A stretch of 64,000 bases of DNA. It comes from an uncultured Phascolarctobacterium sp. Lineage in GTDB: Bacteria; Bacillota; Negativicutes; Acidaminococcales; Acidaminococcaceae. The stretch is taken from NCBI GenBank assembly GCA_947589605.1, contig CANQBR010000004.1:1-64000 (forward strand), written 5' to 3'. Positions 26,579-35,270 of the stretch are shown here, piece after piece. Every line of letters begins with the position of its first letter. The first letter of the stretch is position 1. The position numbers were made by a program, and so were the translations under genes. The notes under the pieces are model-generated. The model was given only the letters and a program-made list of their open reading frames with translations, was not told where the DNA came from and did not search any database.

Positions 26579-26607
26579 TTGACAATAAAACCCTTACTCT
26601 GTATAAT
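26579..26607 (+). promoter_or_regulatory. consensus promoter of tRNA-Pro
   Basis: TTGACA (26579-26584), 17-base spacer, TATAAT (26602-26607); the tRNA begins 13 bases further on. Confidence 0.85.
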
Positions 26608-26619
26608 TAGCGTTGTATT

Positions 26620-26696
26620 CGGGGCGTGGCTCAGCTTGGTAGAGCGCTTCCTTGGGGTGGAAGAGGCCGTGGGTTCGAATCCCGCCGCTCCGACCA
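26620..26696 (+). tRNA. tRNA-Pro (anticodon GGG)
   Basis: 77 nt with encoded CCA. Acceptor CGGGGCG pairs with CGCTCCG (one G-U), D stem GCTC/GAGC, anticodon stem CTTCC/GGAAG around loop TTGGGGT (anticodon GGG), and T arm GTGGG-TTCGAAT-CCCGC. It has its own consensus promoter and terminator and sits as a single gene between aspS and the zinc-finger gene. Confidence 0.97.
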
Positions 26697-26708
26697 TACT
26701 GTGTAAAC

Positions 26709-26740
26709 GGCCTTTACGGTTTCCCGTAAGGGCCTTTTTA
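26709..26740 (+). terminator. terminator after tRNA-Pro
   Basis: GGCCTTTACGG (26709-26719) pairs with CCGTAAGGGCC (to 26734; one G-U), loop TTTC, then TTTTTA. Confidence 0.85.
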
Positions 26741-26790
26741 TTGAACGTTTTCTTTTTGCGGCTGCGGCCCGAACGAAGAGAGGTCCATTC

Positions 26791-27351
26791 ATGATAAGAA
26801 CGGTGAAATTGATTTGCAGTCAGTGCGGCAAGCCTTTCGCCGCCGACGGAGAGGTCTTTTATAAAGACGATTATCTCACCAATAACATCCAAGACACGAA
26901 GTTCCTCTGCTCCGACTGCGTGACCCAATGGCAGAAGAAGTGGCAGATCGTCTCCGCCGCTTTTCACGAAGTCGATTATGTGCTGACGGTAGACATAGAA
27001 TTGGCCGACGGCACCGTTTACCGCGGGTTGGACTGCACCCCCATCGAAGAAAGCGAAACGGTGGTGGGAGGAGTGGACATACCCCAAGCGGCGCAAAAGC
27101 AGCTTTATGGCATCTATCATGCATGGGACCGAGAGCGCAAGGCCAAAATGCTGAAAGATCTCACTTTTTCCGAAGGCTTCATGCGCACCAGCTTCAGCTG
27201 CGAGACTTACGGCGGCGAAAAATACGAAGACGTGGCCTTCAGAGTGACCGTGAAAGGCAAACTGGAGACGGAGCGGCCCATCCCTCCCTATATAGAAGAA
27301 CAAATTTTGGAAGCTTACCGCCTCTACGAAGCGCAAAACGGCGACGAATAA
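26791..27351 (+). CDS. hypothetical zinc-ribbon protein
   Basis: I do not recognise a named family. The 186 residues begin with a probable zinc-binding unit: CSQCGKPF near residue 10 and CSDC near residue 41. A mixed alpha/beta body follows without signal peptide or membrane segment, rich in Glu and aromatic residues (YHAWDRERKAKML, PIPPYIEEQILEAYRLY). GAAGAGAGG lies upstream of ATG 26791. It stands between tRNA-Pro and prfC and may be co-transcribed with prfC (54-base gap). Confidence 0.65.
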   Translation: MIRTVKLICSQCGKPFAADGEVFYKDDYLTNNIQDTKFLCSDCVTQWQKKWQIVSAAFHEVDYVLTVDIELADGTVYRGLDCTPIEESETVVGGVDIPQAAQKQLYGIYHAWDRERKAKMLKDLTFSEGFMRTSFSCETYGGEKYEDVAFRVTVKGKLETERPIPPYIEEQILEAYRLYEAQNGDE

Positions 27352-27405
27352 AGCGGCGAGCGCAGGTACCCAAAGACTTGAAAAATTTTCGAAAATGAGG
27401 ACGAT

Positions 27406-29007
27406 ATGGATCCGAAACAGGAAATAAAAAGGCGGCGCACCTTCGCCATTATCTCTCACCCCGACGCAGGCAAGACGACTTTGACGGAAAAATTGCTGCT
27501 GTACGGAGGCGCCATCCATCTGGCGGGGACGGTGAAGGCCCGCAAAAGCAGCAAGCACGCAGTGTCCGATTGGATGGAGATCGAAAAGCAGCGGGGCATC
27601 TCCGTCACTTCTTCCGTTTTGCAATTCGATTATCAAGGCTATCGGGTGAATATCCTCGACACTCCCGGCCATCAGGATTTTTCCGAAGACACCTACCGCA
27701 CTTTGATGGCGGCAGACAGTGCCGTGATGCTGATAGACGCGGCCAAGGGCGTGGAGCCCCAGACCAAAAAACTTTTTTGGGTGTGCCATCGCCGCCACCT
27801 GCCCATCTTCACTTTCGTGAACAAATTGGATCGCTACGGCCGCAATCCCTTCGATCTGATGGACGAATTGGAGAAGGTGCTGGGCATCAGAGCCTATCCC
27901 ATCGATTGGCCGGTGGGTATAGACGGCCACTACAAGGGCGTCTACAACCGCCTCGACAAAACGGTGGAACTTTTCGAAGAAGACGGCAGCCACGGCGCCA
28001 AAAAATTGAAGTCCACCACCGGCTCTTTAGACGACGCGGCCATCAAAGAACTGCTGGGCGCAGAACTTTACGAAAACCTTTGCAACGATATAGAACTGCT
28101 GGATCTGGCAGGGGACGATTTTTCCATCGAAAAAGTCAACGCCGGCGAATTGACGCCCATGTTCTTCGGCAGCGCCATGACCAATTTCGGCGTGAGAAGT
28201 TTTTTGGAGCGTTTTTTGGAACTGAGCCCCTGTCCTCAGAGCCGTTTGACGAGAGCAGGAGAGTTGGTAGAGCCCCAAGAGACAAATTTCTCCGCCTTCG
28301 TCTTCAAGATCCAAGCCAACATGAACCCCGCTCACAGAGACAGGATAAGTTTTTTGCGCATCGTCTCGGGGGTCTTCGCCAAGGGAATGACGGTAGAGCA
28401 CGCCGCCAGCGGCAAGCCGGTGAAACTGGCCCAGCCGCAGCAGTTCATGGCGCAAGAAAGAGTGAGCGTGGAAGAAGCCTATCCCGGCGACATCATCGGC
28501 GTTTTCGATCCCGGCATTTTTTCCATCGGCGATACCTTGCGAGAGAGCGGACAAAAATTTTTCTTCGAAGATTTTCCGGTCTTTCCGCCGGAGATCTTTG
28601 CCAAGGTGCAGCCTAAAGATTCTTTAAAACGCAAACAATTCGAAAAAGGCATCATCCAATTGTCCCAGGAGGGGGCCATTCAGGTCTTCAAACAAAAAGA
28701 CCTGGGCGTAGAAAGTTACATAGTGGGAGTGGTGGGCGAGCTGCAGCTGGAAGTGCTGGAGTACCGCCTGAGGGCAGAGTACAATGCTCAGCTTTTAAGT
28801 CAGCGGCTGCCCTACACTTTGGCTCGGTGGGTGTACGGAGCGGAGAAGATCAAAGAGCTGAAAGGTTTGGACAACGGGCTTTTGGTGTACGACAAAGCCT
28901 CCAGACCCGTGGTGCTGGTGAACAACCAGTGGGCTCTGAACTGGCTGACGGAACGCAACGAGGGGCTGCGGTTCGAGCCGGTCCCCACAGAAGCGGAAAA
29001 AATTTGA
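27406..29007 (+). CDS. prfC: peptide chain release factor 3
   Basis: Translational GTPase that recycles RF1/RF2. G1 is SHPDAGKTTLTEKLLLYGGAI, switch I includes KHAVSDWMEIEKQRGISVTSS, G3 is DTPGHQDFSEDTY and G4 is NKLDR. The GxGI-like insertion and C-terminal domains separate it from EF-G. 533 residues is the normal RF3 length. AATGAGGACG precedes ATG 27406. Confidence 0.96.
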   Translation: MDPKQEIKRRRTFAIISHPDAGKTTLTEKLLLYGGAIHLAGTVKARKSSKHAVSDWMEIEKQRGISVTSSVLQFDYQGYRVNILDTPGHQDFSEDTYRTLMAADSAVMLIDAAKGVEPQTKKLFWVCHRRHLPIFTFVNKLDRYGRNPFDLMDELEKVLGIRAYPIDWPVGIDGHYKGVYNRLDKTVELFEEDGSHGAKKLKSTTGSLDDAAIKELLGAELYENLCNDIELLDLAGDDFSIEKVNAGELTPMFFGSAMTNFGVRSFLERFLELSPCPQSRLTRAGELVEPQETNFSAFVFKIQANMNPAHRDRISFLRIVSGVFAKGMTVEHAASGKPVKLAQPQQFMAQERVSVEEAYPGDIIGVFDPGIFSIGDTLRESGQKFFFEDFPVFPPEIFAKVQPKDSLKRKQFEKGIIQLSQEGAIQVFKQKDLGVESYIVGVVGELQLEVLEYRLRAEYNAQLLSQRLPYTLARWVYGAEKIKELKGLDNGLLVYDKASRPVVLVNNQWALNWLTERNEGLRFEPVPTEAEKI

Positions 29008-29020
29008 GGGTGTGGTGAAC

Positions 29021-29773
29021 ATGGTTCAGGCAGCGGAGCTGAGGACTATGGATATCTTGGGCGTGCCGGTCTCTTCTCTGACTATGAAAGAGGCTGCGGC
29101 CCACATAGAAGCGGCGGCAGCTGCGGGCAGACAATGCTTTGCGGTAACGGCCAATGCCGAGATCATCATGCAATGCCAAAAAGATGCCCGCTATCGGGAT
29201 ATCTGCTGCCGTGAAGCCGACTTGGTGCTGCCGGACGGAGCGGGAGCAGTGTGGGCCGGCCGCTATTTGGGCTATCATGTGCCGGAGCGGGTGGCCGGGT
29301 ACGATCTTTTGCAGCTGTTGTTGGCCCGCAGTGCCTCAAGCGGAGCCAAAAGTTATTTTCTGGGCAGCGCACCCGGCGTGGCGGAAGCGGCAGCGGCGGC
29401 AGCAAAAAAAAATTACGGAGACATCGACATCGTAGGCTGTCATGACGGTTATTTCTCTGCAGAAGAAGAAGGAGAAGTGGTGGCCGCAATAAATGCTTCG
29501 GGGGCCGACTATCTTTTTGCCGCTCTGGGAGCTCCCAAGCAGGAATTGTGGCTGCAAAAGTGGCGGCTGCACCTCAACTGCCGTCTGTTGATGGGCGTGG
29601 GGGGCAGCTTCGATGTGATGGCGGGCAAGATGGAGAGAGCGCCCAAGTGGATGCAGGACGCTTCTTTGGAATGGCTCTTTCGTCTTTACAAACAACCCGG
29701 CCGTTGGCTGAGGATGCTGGCTCTGCCTCATTTTGTTTTTTTGGTGATATGCAGGGGAAAGAAGAATAAATAG
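29021..29773 (+). CDS. WecG/TagA/CpsF family glycosyltransferase (GT26)
   Basis: Probable N-acetyl-mannosaminyl (or related) transferase acting on undecaprenyl-PP-GlcNAc at the membrane. The 250 residues show the family landmarks: VTANAEIIMQ, ADLVLPDGAGAVWA, YFLGSAPGVAEAA, FAALGAPKQELWL and MGVGGSFDVMAGKMERAPKWMQ. The C-terminal amphipathic stretch (FRLYKQPGRWLRM) is the membrane-association region. ATG 29021 lies 10 bases after GAGGG; the GTGs at 29012 and 29015 are too close to it. It follows prfC by 13 bases. Confidence 0.9.
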   Translation: MVQAAELRTMDILGVPVSSLTMKEAAAHIEAAAAAGRQCFAVTANAEIIMQCQKDARYRDICCREADLVLPDGAGAVWAGRYLGYHVPERVAGYDLLQLLLARSASSGAKSYFLGSAPGVAEAAAAAAKKNYGDIDIVGCHDGYFSAEEEGEVVAAINASGADYLFAALGAPKQELWLQKWRLHLNCRLLMGVGGSFDVMAGKMERAPKWMQDASLEWLFRLYKQPGRWLRMLALPHFVFLVICRGKKNK

Positions 29774-29799
29774 ACAAAAAATCGGCAGTGTTATATAAT
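29771..29799 (+). promoter_or_regulatory. promoter of psd-pssA-GT2
   Basis: TAGACA (29771-29776), 17-base spacer, TATAAT (29794-29799). It supports the psd start at 29833 over an upstream in-frame start at 29788. Confidence 0.7.
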
Positions 29800-29832
29800 G
29801 AGCACATAAAGCAGGGAAGGGGGCAAAGAAGG

Positions 29833-30468
29833 ATGCGCATCGTTAAAGACGGCTATCCTTTCATTGCGCTGCCTTTGCTCGCAGCCGTGCCCGTTTACTT
29901 GCTGTGGGGTTTAACTTGGGCCGTCATTCCTTTGGTGATAGCCTTTTATTTTGCCTATTTTTTCCGCAATCCCGAGCGGCAGATCCAAACGGACCCTGCC
30001 GTCATCTATGCTCCCGCCGACGGCACGGTGATGGCGGTGGAAGAATTTTTCGACAGCGAATATCTGAACGAAGCAGCCACCAAGATCATCATCTTCATGT
30101 CTGTGTTCAACGTGCACGTGAACCGCAGCCCCATCGCCGGCGAGATAAAATATCAAAGTTATGTCTGCGGGCAATTCGTACCGGCCAACGAAGAGCAGGC
30201 CTCGCTGGTTAACGAGCGCCATGCTTTGGGCATCGCCGGCGATAAAGTGAAGATCCTGGTGATCCAAGTGGCCGGCCTTCTGGCCCGCCGCATCGTTTCT
30301 TGGCGCACCTTGGGCAACCGAGTGGAGCAGGGAGAACTTTACGGCATGATCAAATTCGGCTCCAGTTTAGAGATAGTGGTGCCCAAGAATGTGACTGTGT
30401 GCGTTAAAAAGGGAGACACTACCGTAGGCGGCAAAACGGTGATAGGGAGGATAGGGGATGAACTATAG
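29833..30468 (+). CDS. psd: phosphatidylserine decarboxylase, short (PSD-A) type
   Basis: Converts phosphatidylserine to phosphatidylethanolamine at the inner membrane using a self-generated pyruvoyl group. 211 residues: an N-terminal membrane hairpin (about 9-45), then FRNPER, PADGTVM with D63, FNVHVNRSP with H95, and the autocleavage site KFGSSLE (G176-S177). D63, H95 and S177 form the expected processing triad. The short form without a long N-terminus is the type found in many anaerobes. ATG 29833 follows GGAAGGGGG by 9 bases. Confidence 0.93.
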   Translation: MRIVKDGYPFIALPLLAAVPVYLLWGLTWAVIPLVIAFYFAYFFRNPERQIQTDPAVIYAPADGTVMAVEEFFDSEYLNEAATKIIIFMSVFNVHVNRSPIAGEIKYQSYVCGQFVPANEEQASLVNERHALGIAGDKVKILVIQVAGLLARRIVSWRTLGNRVEQGELYGMIKFGSSLEIVVPKNVTVCVKKGDTTVGGKTVIGRIGDEL

Positions 30469-31141
30469 ACGCATCGTGCCCAACAGCATCAGCGCCTTCA
30501 GCCTGATGTTGGGCCTGTTATCCATCTTCCATACAGTGGCCGGCGATTTCTTTTGGGCTCCGGTCTGCATCATCCTTTCCGTCATCGCCGATTCGTTGGA
30601 CGGACGGGCGGCCCGCCTGCTCCGTTGTCAGGGAGATTTCGGCAAAGAACTGGACAGCCTCTGCGATCTGGCCGCTTTCGGCGTGGCCCCGGCCGTGATG
30701 ATCTATTACTACGGTTTAAAAGAGTTGGGTCTTGCGGGCATGGTCGTCGCTTCTTTGTTCACTGTCTTCGGGGCGCTGCGTTTGGCCCGTTTCAATGTGA
30801 ACACCGCCAGCGTCCACGGTTATTTTCAGGGCATGCCCATACCGGCGGGAGCCTGCTTCTTGGCGGCATATGTGCTCTCCGGTTATCGCTTCGCGCCTTT
30901 AGGGGCTGCGGCGATGACGCTGGTCGTCGCCCTCATCCTCTACAGTGAAATAAAGTTTCCCGATTTTAAAGGCAGAGACGGCATGAAACTTTATCCTCTG
31001 CCTATCGCTTTGGGCGTAGCGGTCGGCCTTTTTTTGCTCTGGCAGCGGCCTTTTGCCTGGCCCTTCGCTGCCATGTGCGCCTACACATTGGGCGGCATCT
31101 TGAACAGTATTTATGCTTATTTTCGTAAGGAGCGGCGTTAA
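30458..31141 (+). CDS. pssA: CDP-diacylglycerol-serine O-phosphatidyltransferase
   Basis: Makes phosphatidylserine, the substrate of the preceding decarboxylase. The CDP-alcohol phosphotransferase motif DGRAAR-x8-GKELDSLCD is present near residue 47. The rest is polytopic membrane sequence with about seven helices. 227 residues. It overlaps psd by 11 bases, giving a complete PE branch in two coupled genes. Confidence 0.94.
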   Translation: MNYRRIVPNSISAFSLMLGLLSIFHTVAGDFFWAPVCIILSVIADSLDGRAARLLRCQGDFGKELDSLCDLAAFGVAPAVMIYYYGLKELGLAGMVVASLFTVFGALRLARFNVNTASVHGYFQGMPIPAGACFLAAYVLSGYRFAPLGAAAMTLVVALILYSEIKFPDFKGRDGMKLYPLPIALGVAVGLFLLWQRPFAWPFAAMCAYTLGGILNSIYAYFRKERR

Positions 31142-31173
31142 AGCTGCTCCCCATCCGGGTCGAGGAGCCGGTC

Positions 31174-32454
31174 ATGCAATACTTCTTTGATGTTTTTATG
31201 ATCCCGCTGCAAGCGGTGATCATCTTTTTTACGGTCTACTACTTTTTTATCTCTTGGTTCGGCCTCTTCGGCAAGAAAAAAGAGGTGAAGATCTACGACG
31301 CCAAAAACACCTTCGCTCTTTTGGTGTGCGCTCATAACGAGGCGGCGGTGATCGCCCCGTTGATCCAAAATTTGCAAGAGCTCAACTATAAAAGCGAATT
31401 GTACGATATTTTCGTGGTAGCCGATAACTGCAGCGACAACACCGCCGAGGCAGCTCGAAAAGCGGGAGCCAAGGTGATGGAGCGTTTCAGCGAAGGAGAC
31501 CGAGGCAAGGGCTTCGCCATGGACTGGTTCTTCGAACGGCTCTTTAAAATGGAGCGGCACTACGATGCGGTGTGCGTTTTCGATGCGGACAACTTGGTCC
31601 ATCCCAATTTTTTGCGGGAGATGAACAGTAGGCTCTGCCACGGCGAGCGCTTGATACAGGGTTATTTGGATTCCAAAAATCCCAATGACACGTGGGTGAG
31701 CGGCGTTTTTTCCATTTCTTTTTGGATCGTCAACCACGTGTGGCATTTGGCCAAATACAATATGGGGCTGTGCTGCTGCTTGGGCGGCACGGGCATGTGT
31801 TTGGAGACGGGGCTGCTGAAGCGTTACGGCTGGGGCGCTACCTGTCTTACCGAAGACATGGAGTTCACTATGAAGGCCATGATGGAGGGCATACCCACCA
31901 CGTGGGCCCACGATGCCATCGTTTACGACGAGAAGCCTCTCACTTTCGTTGCGGCGTGGAAGCAGCGGCTGCGCTGGGCTCAGGGCCGCTTCGATGTGTC
32001 CAATCGGTTTTTCCCGCTGATGCTGAAGAAAGCGATCAAAGAAAAAAGCATCATGATGCTGGACTGCACCGTGAATTTGATCCAGCCCTACTTCTTGATG
32101 CTATCCACTTTTTTCGTGTTCTGCAATTGGATCTATGAGTTCGTGCCTTTTTATCACAACATCATCTACGTGATCCTGCCGCTGCAGGTGTGGACGGTGA
32201 TAGGCATAGGCCAATACATCTTTCCCGTGACGGTGCTGTGGAAGATAAGAGCCAGTTTGAAATCGTGGCTCTATCTGTTGCTCTATCCCATCTTCATCTA
32301 CAGTTGGATACCCATAACGGCTCTCGGTTTTTTACGTCGGCACGATCATTATTGGACCCATACCATCCACACCCGCAATATAGAATTCAGCGAGATCGTG
32401 GTGCCGGAGGATCAGGTCCACGACGGGCCGCGGCAGGTAGACTTCAAAAAATAA
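31174..32454 (+). CDS. membrane GT2 glycosyltransferase (BcsA/HAS-like)
   Basis: Processive-type family 2 transferase of 426 residues. One N-terminal membrane helix (about 8-30), a GT-A domain (LLVCAHNEAAVI, VVADNCSDNT, CVFDADN as the metal site, TEDMEF, QRLRWAQGR), then three to four C-terminal helices. The QxxRW motif is typical of enzymes that polymerise or extrude a glycan, or add sugar to a lipid carrier. It follows pssA by 32 bases behind GAGGAGCC; together with the WecG-type gene it points to envelope glycan assembly. The sugar is unknown. Confidence 0.88.
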   Translation: MQYFFDVFMIPLQAVIIFFTVYYFFISWFGLFGKKKEVKIYDAKNTFALLVCAHNEAAVIAPLIQNLQELNYKSELYDIFVVADNCSDNTAEAARKAGAKVMERFSEGDRGKGFAMDWFFERLFKMERHYDAVCVFDADNLVHPNFLREMNSRLCHGERLIQGYLDSKNPNDTWVSGVFSISFWIVNHVWHLAKYNMGLCCCLGGTGMCLETGLLKRYGWGATCLTEDMEFTMKAMMEGIPTTWAHDAIVYDEKPLTFVAAWKQRLRWAQGRFDVSNRFFPLMLKKAIKEKSIMMLDCTVNLIQPYFLMLSTFFVFCNWIYEFVPFYHNIIYVILPLQVWTVIGIGQYIFPVTVLWKIRASLKSWLYLLLYPIFIYSWIPITALGFLRRHDHYWTHTIHTRNIEFSEIVVPEDQVHDGPRQVDFKK

Positions 32455-32469
32455 AACGAAGAAAAGAAG

Positions 32470-32506
32470 ACCTCCTGTGCTGTGAGAAACAGACAGGAGG
32501 TTTTTG
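32470..32506. terminator. bidirectional terminator between GT2 and flavodiiron genes
   Basis: ACCTCCTGT (32470-32478) pairs with ACAGGAGGT (32493-32501), with inner CTGT/ACAG. A T-run follows on the plus strand and a T-rich stretch on the minus strand, for the convergent genes. Confidence 0.88.
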
Positions 32507-32538
32507 CATGCTTCGAAAAATTTTCGCTTTTTCTTTTT

Positions 32539-33696
32539 TTATTCGGCCAATTCGCGGGCGAGGGCGGCGATCTGAGCCGCAGACTTTTCGTCGAGGGCGG
32601 AGCGGATGGTGACCGCCGTAGGAGCGAAGCTCAAATTTTTGCATTTCTCCAGTTGACGGGTCATGCACTTGGCGGCCATGGGCACCCAGCTGCCGTTCTC
32701 GATGAGGCCGAGGCGGCGGTTCTGGAAGTTGCGGCTCACCAGATGATCGATGAAAGTTTTCATGAAGGGGAAGATGTCCGCATTATAAGTGGTGGTGGCC
32801 AGCACCAAGCGATCGTAACGATAGGCGGCGGCCACAGCGGCGGCCATGTCGCAGCGGGCGAGGTCGAAGCAAACGACGGGGTCGGTGCAGCCGGCCTTGC
32901 TCAATTCTTTTTGCAAAAGCTCCACAGCTTTTTGGGTGTGACCGTAAACGGAGGTGTAGGCGATGACCACGCCCTTTTCTTCGGGAGCGTAGCCGGACCA
33001 CAGATCGTAGCAGCGCAGATAGGTCCCCAGATCTTCTTTCAGCACCGGCCCGTGGAGCGGGCAGATGCAGGCGATGTCCAAGCCTGCGGCTTTTTTCAAA
33101 AGGGCCTGCACCTGAGGACCGTATTTGCCCACGATGCCGATGAAATAGCGGCGGGCTTCGTCGAGCCAGGGCTCATCGCAGTCCAGGGCGCCGAATTTGC
33201 CGAAGCCGTCGGCGGAGAAGAGCACTTTGCTGCTGCTTTCGTAAGTGACGATGACCTCGGGCCAGTGGACCATGGGGGCCGCCACGAAGTGCAGTTTATG
33301 AGCGCCCAGCTCCAAAACGTCGCCCTCTTTCACCACTAGGCGCCGCTGGCTGTAATCGGTGCCGAAGAAGCCTTTCATCATGGGAAAAGCTTTGGCGGAA
33401 GAAACGATAACAGTTTCGGGATAGCGCCGAGCGAAAGCGTCGATGCTGCCGGCGTGATCCGGCTCCATGTGCTGCACCACCAAATAGGCGGGGCTGTTGC
33501 CGGCCAGAGCCTGCTCCAAATTGGCCAGCCATTGAGCGGCGAAGTGGGCGTCTACGGTGTCCATGACGGCGCATTTTTCGTCTTTGATGAGATAAGAATT
33601 GTAACTGATGCCGTTGGGCACGCTGTACTGCCCTTCGAAAAGATCGACGGAGCGATCGTTCACTCCCAAATAAATGATGCTGTCGGTGATATACAT
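32539..33696 (-). CDS. flavodiiron protein (FprA-type oxygen/NO reductase)
   Basis: Soluble enzyme that reduces O2 to water (or NO to N2O), an oxygen defence of strict anaerobes. The N-terminal lactamase-like domain carries the diiron ligands H76, E78, D80 (HMEPDH), H144, D163 and H215. The flavodoxin domain starts near 243 (IAYTSVYGHTQKA). 385 residues, class A without a rubredoxin extension, so an external donor is needed. The start is set at MYITDSIIYLG behind GAAAGGAAG; the frame extends further upstream but into the promoter. Confidence 0.95.
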   Translation of the reverse strand: MYITDSIIYLGVNDRSVDLFEGQYSVPNGISYNSYLIKDEKCAVMDTVDAHFAAQWLANLEQALAGNSPAYLVVQHMEPDHAGSIDAFARRYPETVIVSSAKAFPMMKGFFGTDYSQRRLVVKEGDVLELGAHKLHFVAAPMVHWPEVIVTYESSSKVLFSADGFGKFGALDCDEPWLDEARRYFIGIVGKYGPQVQALLKKAAGLDIACICPLHGPVLKEDLGTYLRCYDLWSGYAPEEKGVVIAYTSVYGHTQKAVELLQKELSKAGCTDPVVCFDLARCDMAAAVAAAYRYDRLVLATTTYNADIFPFMKTFIDHLVSRNFQNRRLGLIENGSWVPMAAKCMTRQLEKCKNLSFAPTAVTIRSALDEKSAAQIAALARELAE

Positions 33697-33760
33697 GGCG
33701 CTCTTCCTTTCTCGAAAGATCTGATGCAGTGATGATCTAAAAGCTGTCTCAATACGCTTT

Positions 33761-33789
33761 ATTATAGCACGAGAGAGGCGAGCCTGCAA
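33761..33789 (-). promoter_or_regulatory. promoter of the flavodiiron gene
   Basis: On the minus strand TTGCAG (33789-33784), 17-base spacer, TATAAT (33766-33761), 64 bases upstream of the ATG. Confidence 0.75.
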
Positions 33790-33920
33790 AAATTTTTGTC
33801 ATAGCGAAAAGCCGGAGCCGCAGCACCGAAGGGAGCTTCTTTTTTCGAAAAGTTTCGGCGGCAAAAAGATCGTAAAAATTTTCGGCGAGTCGCTGGAAAG
33901 AAAAATTTTTCGCCAAAGGC

Positions 33921-33949
33921 TGGACAAACGCCGGCGGCGGGGCTATAAT
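33921..33949 (+). promoter_or_regulatory. promoter of a very short plus-strand transcript
   Basis: TGGACA (33921-33926), 17-base spacer, TATAAT (33944-33949). No gene follows on this strand; a terminator hairpin begins 9 bases after the -10. Confidence 0.65.
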
Positions 33950-33955
33950 AAAAAC

Positions 33956-34005
33956 AGAGCGACAAAGGTGTTGCGAGGTTCGTCCTTGCCTTTGTCGCTT
34001 TTTTA
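33956..34005 (+). ncRNA. candidate ~50-nt hairpin RNA
   Basis: GCGACAAAGG (33959-33968) pairs perfectly with CCTTTGTCGC (33989-33998); a 20-nt loop lies between and TTTTTT follows. With the promoter just upstream, the product would be little more than a terminator hairpin with a long loop. A plain bidirectional terminator is the alternative, because the minus strand also shows TCTGTTTTTATT after the stem. Confidence 0.45.
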
Positions 34006-34085
34006 TTGAAGGTTGCTCCTGTACGAGCCGTTTTCAAGAAGAGACGGTGCGACGGAAGCGGCCAAATGAGGGAAAAATAGGGGAG

Positions 34086-34124
34086 AAAAATGTAGACAGC
34101 TTGGTTTGCGAGGCCGAGCTGTCT
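34086..34124 (-). terminator. terminator of the hydE-mnmA operon
   Basis: An 11-bp stem, AGACAGCTTGG (34094-34104) with CCGAGCTGTCT (34114-34124), one G-U. On the minus strand ACATTTTTCT follows. It lies about 90 bases after the mnmA stop. Confidence 0.75.
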
Positions 34125-34211
34125 GCAGAGCCCCCGCAGTCTTTAAAGCAAGACGCGGCGGGTCTATTTTTTTGCGCAAAAAAGCAAGAACACAGGCGTC
34201 GCCGCGAAAAT

Positions 34212-35270
34212 TCAAGGCGAGACGCCGCAGATGAGGCCGCCCCCCAGCACTCGGGCTCCTTCGTAGAGGACGAGGGCCTGACCCTTGGTGAGGGCCCGCT
34301 GAGGCGAAGCGAAGCGGACGACGAGTTTATGATCTTTCGTCAAACAGGCTGTGGCCGGCTGCTCTTTGTGACGATAGCGGGCCTTGGCCAGTACCTGCCG
34401 AGGCTGCCGCCAGTCGCCGCCGCAGGCGAGGTTCACTTCTTCCGCCTCGACCGTGCTGTTGTAAAGAGCGGCTTCGGGAGCGAGGATCACTCGGTTCTGC
34501 TCTCTGTCCAAGCCTTTCACGTAAAGAGGTGCGGGGAGGGCCAGGCCCAGCCCTTTGCGCTGGCCCACGGTGTAATAGATGAGCCCTTTGTGTTTGCCCA
34601 GCACTTTGCCCGTTTCATCGACGAAGTCGCCGGGCGTGCAGCTTTGCCCCCGATAGCGGCAAATGAAGTCCGCATATTTTCCTGCGGGGATGAAGCAGAT
34701 GTCTTGGCTCTCTTTTTGCCGAGCGTTGGCAAAATCATGGGCCGCCGCCAACTGCCGCACCTGTGTCTTCGTGAGGCCGCCCAGAGGAAAGAGCACTCTA
34801 GCCAACTGCTCTTGCGTCAAATTGTAGAGCACATAGCTTTGATCTTTATTCAAGTCCGCCGCCTTGCTTACATAACAGCAGCCGCTCTCTTCGTCCCGCA
34901 CTTTTTGCGCGTAATGGCCGGTGGCCAGATAGCGGCAGCCGAGGCTGTCTGCCGTTTTTAAAAGAGCGCCGAATTTGAGACGGCGGTTGCAGGCGATGCA
35001 GGGGTTGGGCGTGCAGCCTCGTTCGTAGGCGGCGACGAAGGGCTCGATGACCGCCTCTTTGAATTCGTCGGTCAGATCTGCCACATGATGCTCTATGCCC
35101 AAGCGGGCGCAGACCGCAGCTGCTTTTTTTGCAGGGTCGTCCTCTGCGGCAGTATCGAAGAGGCGCATGGTGACGCCGATGCAGCCAAAGCCTGCCTCCT
35201 GCAATAAAAGAGCGGCGACAGAAGAATCAACTCCTCCGCTCATGGCTATCAAAACTTTCTTATCATCCAT
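34212..35270 (-). CDS. mnmA: tRNA-specific 2-thiouridylase MnmA
   Basis: Thiolates U34 of tRNA-Lys, -Glu and -Gln. PP-loop SGGVDSS at residues 11-17, the conserved TPNPCIACN (87-95, with catalytic C91) and the second cysteine in SQDICFIP. The C-terminal beta-barrel ends the 352-residue protein. It overlaps hydE by 8 bases, so the two are co-translated, an unusual pairing. Confidence 0.96.
   Translation of the reverse strand: MDDKKVLIAMSGGVDSSVAALLLQEAGFGCIGVTMRLFDTAAEDDPAKKAAAVCARLGIEHHVADLTDEFKEAVIEPFVAAYERGCTPNPCIACNRRLKFGALLKTADSLGCRYLATGHYAQKVRDEESGCCYVSKAADLNKDQSYVLYNLTQEQLARVLFPLGGLTKTQVRQLAAAHDFANARQKESQDICFIPAGKYADFICRYRGQSCTPGDFVDETGKVLGKHKGLIYYTVGQRKGLGLALPAPLYVKGLDREQNRVILAPEAALYNSTVEAEEVNLACGGDWRQPRQVLAKARYRHKEQPATACLTKDHKLVVRFASPQRALTKGQALVLYEGARVLGGGLICGVSP

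Larger units (their letters stand above)
33790..34211. other. intergenic region with an orphan promoter-hairpin unit
   Basis: Holds AT-rich AAAAATTTTCG motifs (near 33873 and 33901), the plus-strand promoter at 33921-33949, the hairpin at 33959-34004 and the mnmA terminator at 34086-34124. No coding region is supported. Confidence 0.55.

Noticed and set aside
25015-27993. A 992-codon open frame on the minus strand across aspS, the tRNA and prfC
   Set aside because: It is antisense to three well-supported features, has no ribosome site and low-complexity His/Gln/Val-rich translation. Heavy use of certain codons in this genome leaves the opposite strand free of stops.
34047-34961. A 304-codon plus-strand frame over mnmA and its terminator
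   Set aside because: Antisense to mnmA and runs through the terminator hairpin; no motifs.
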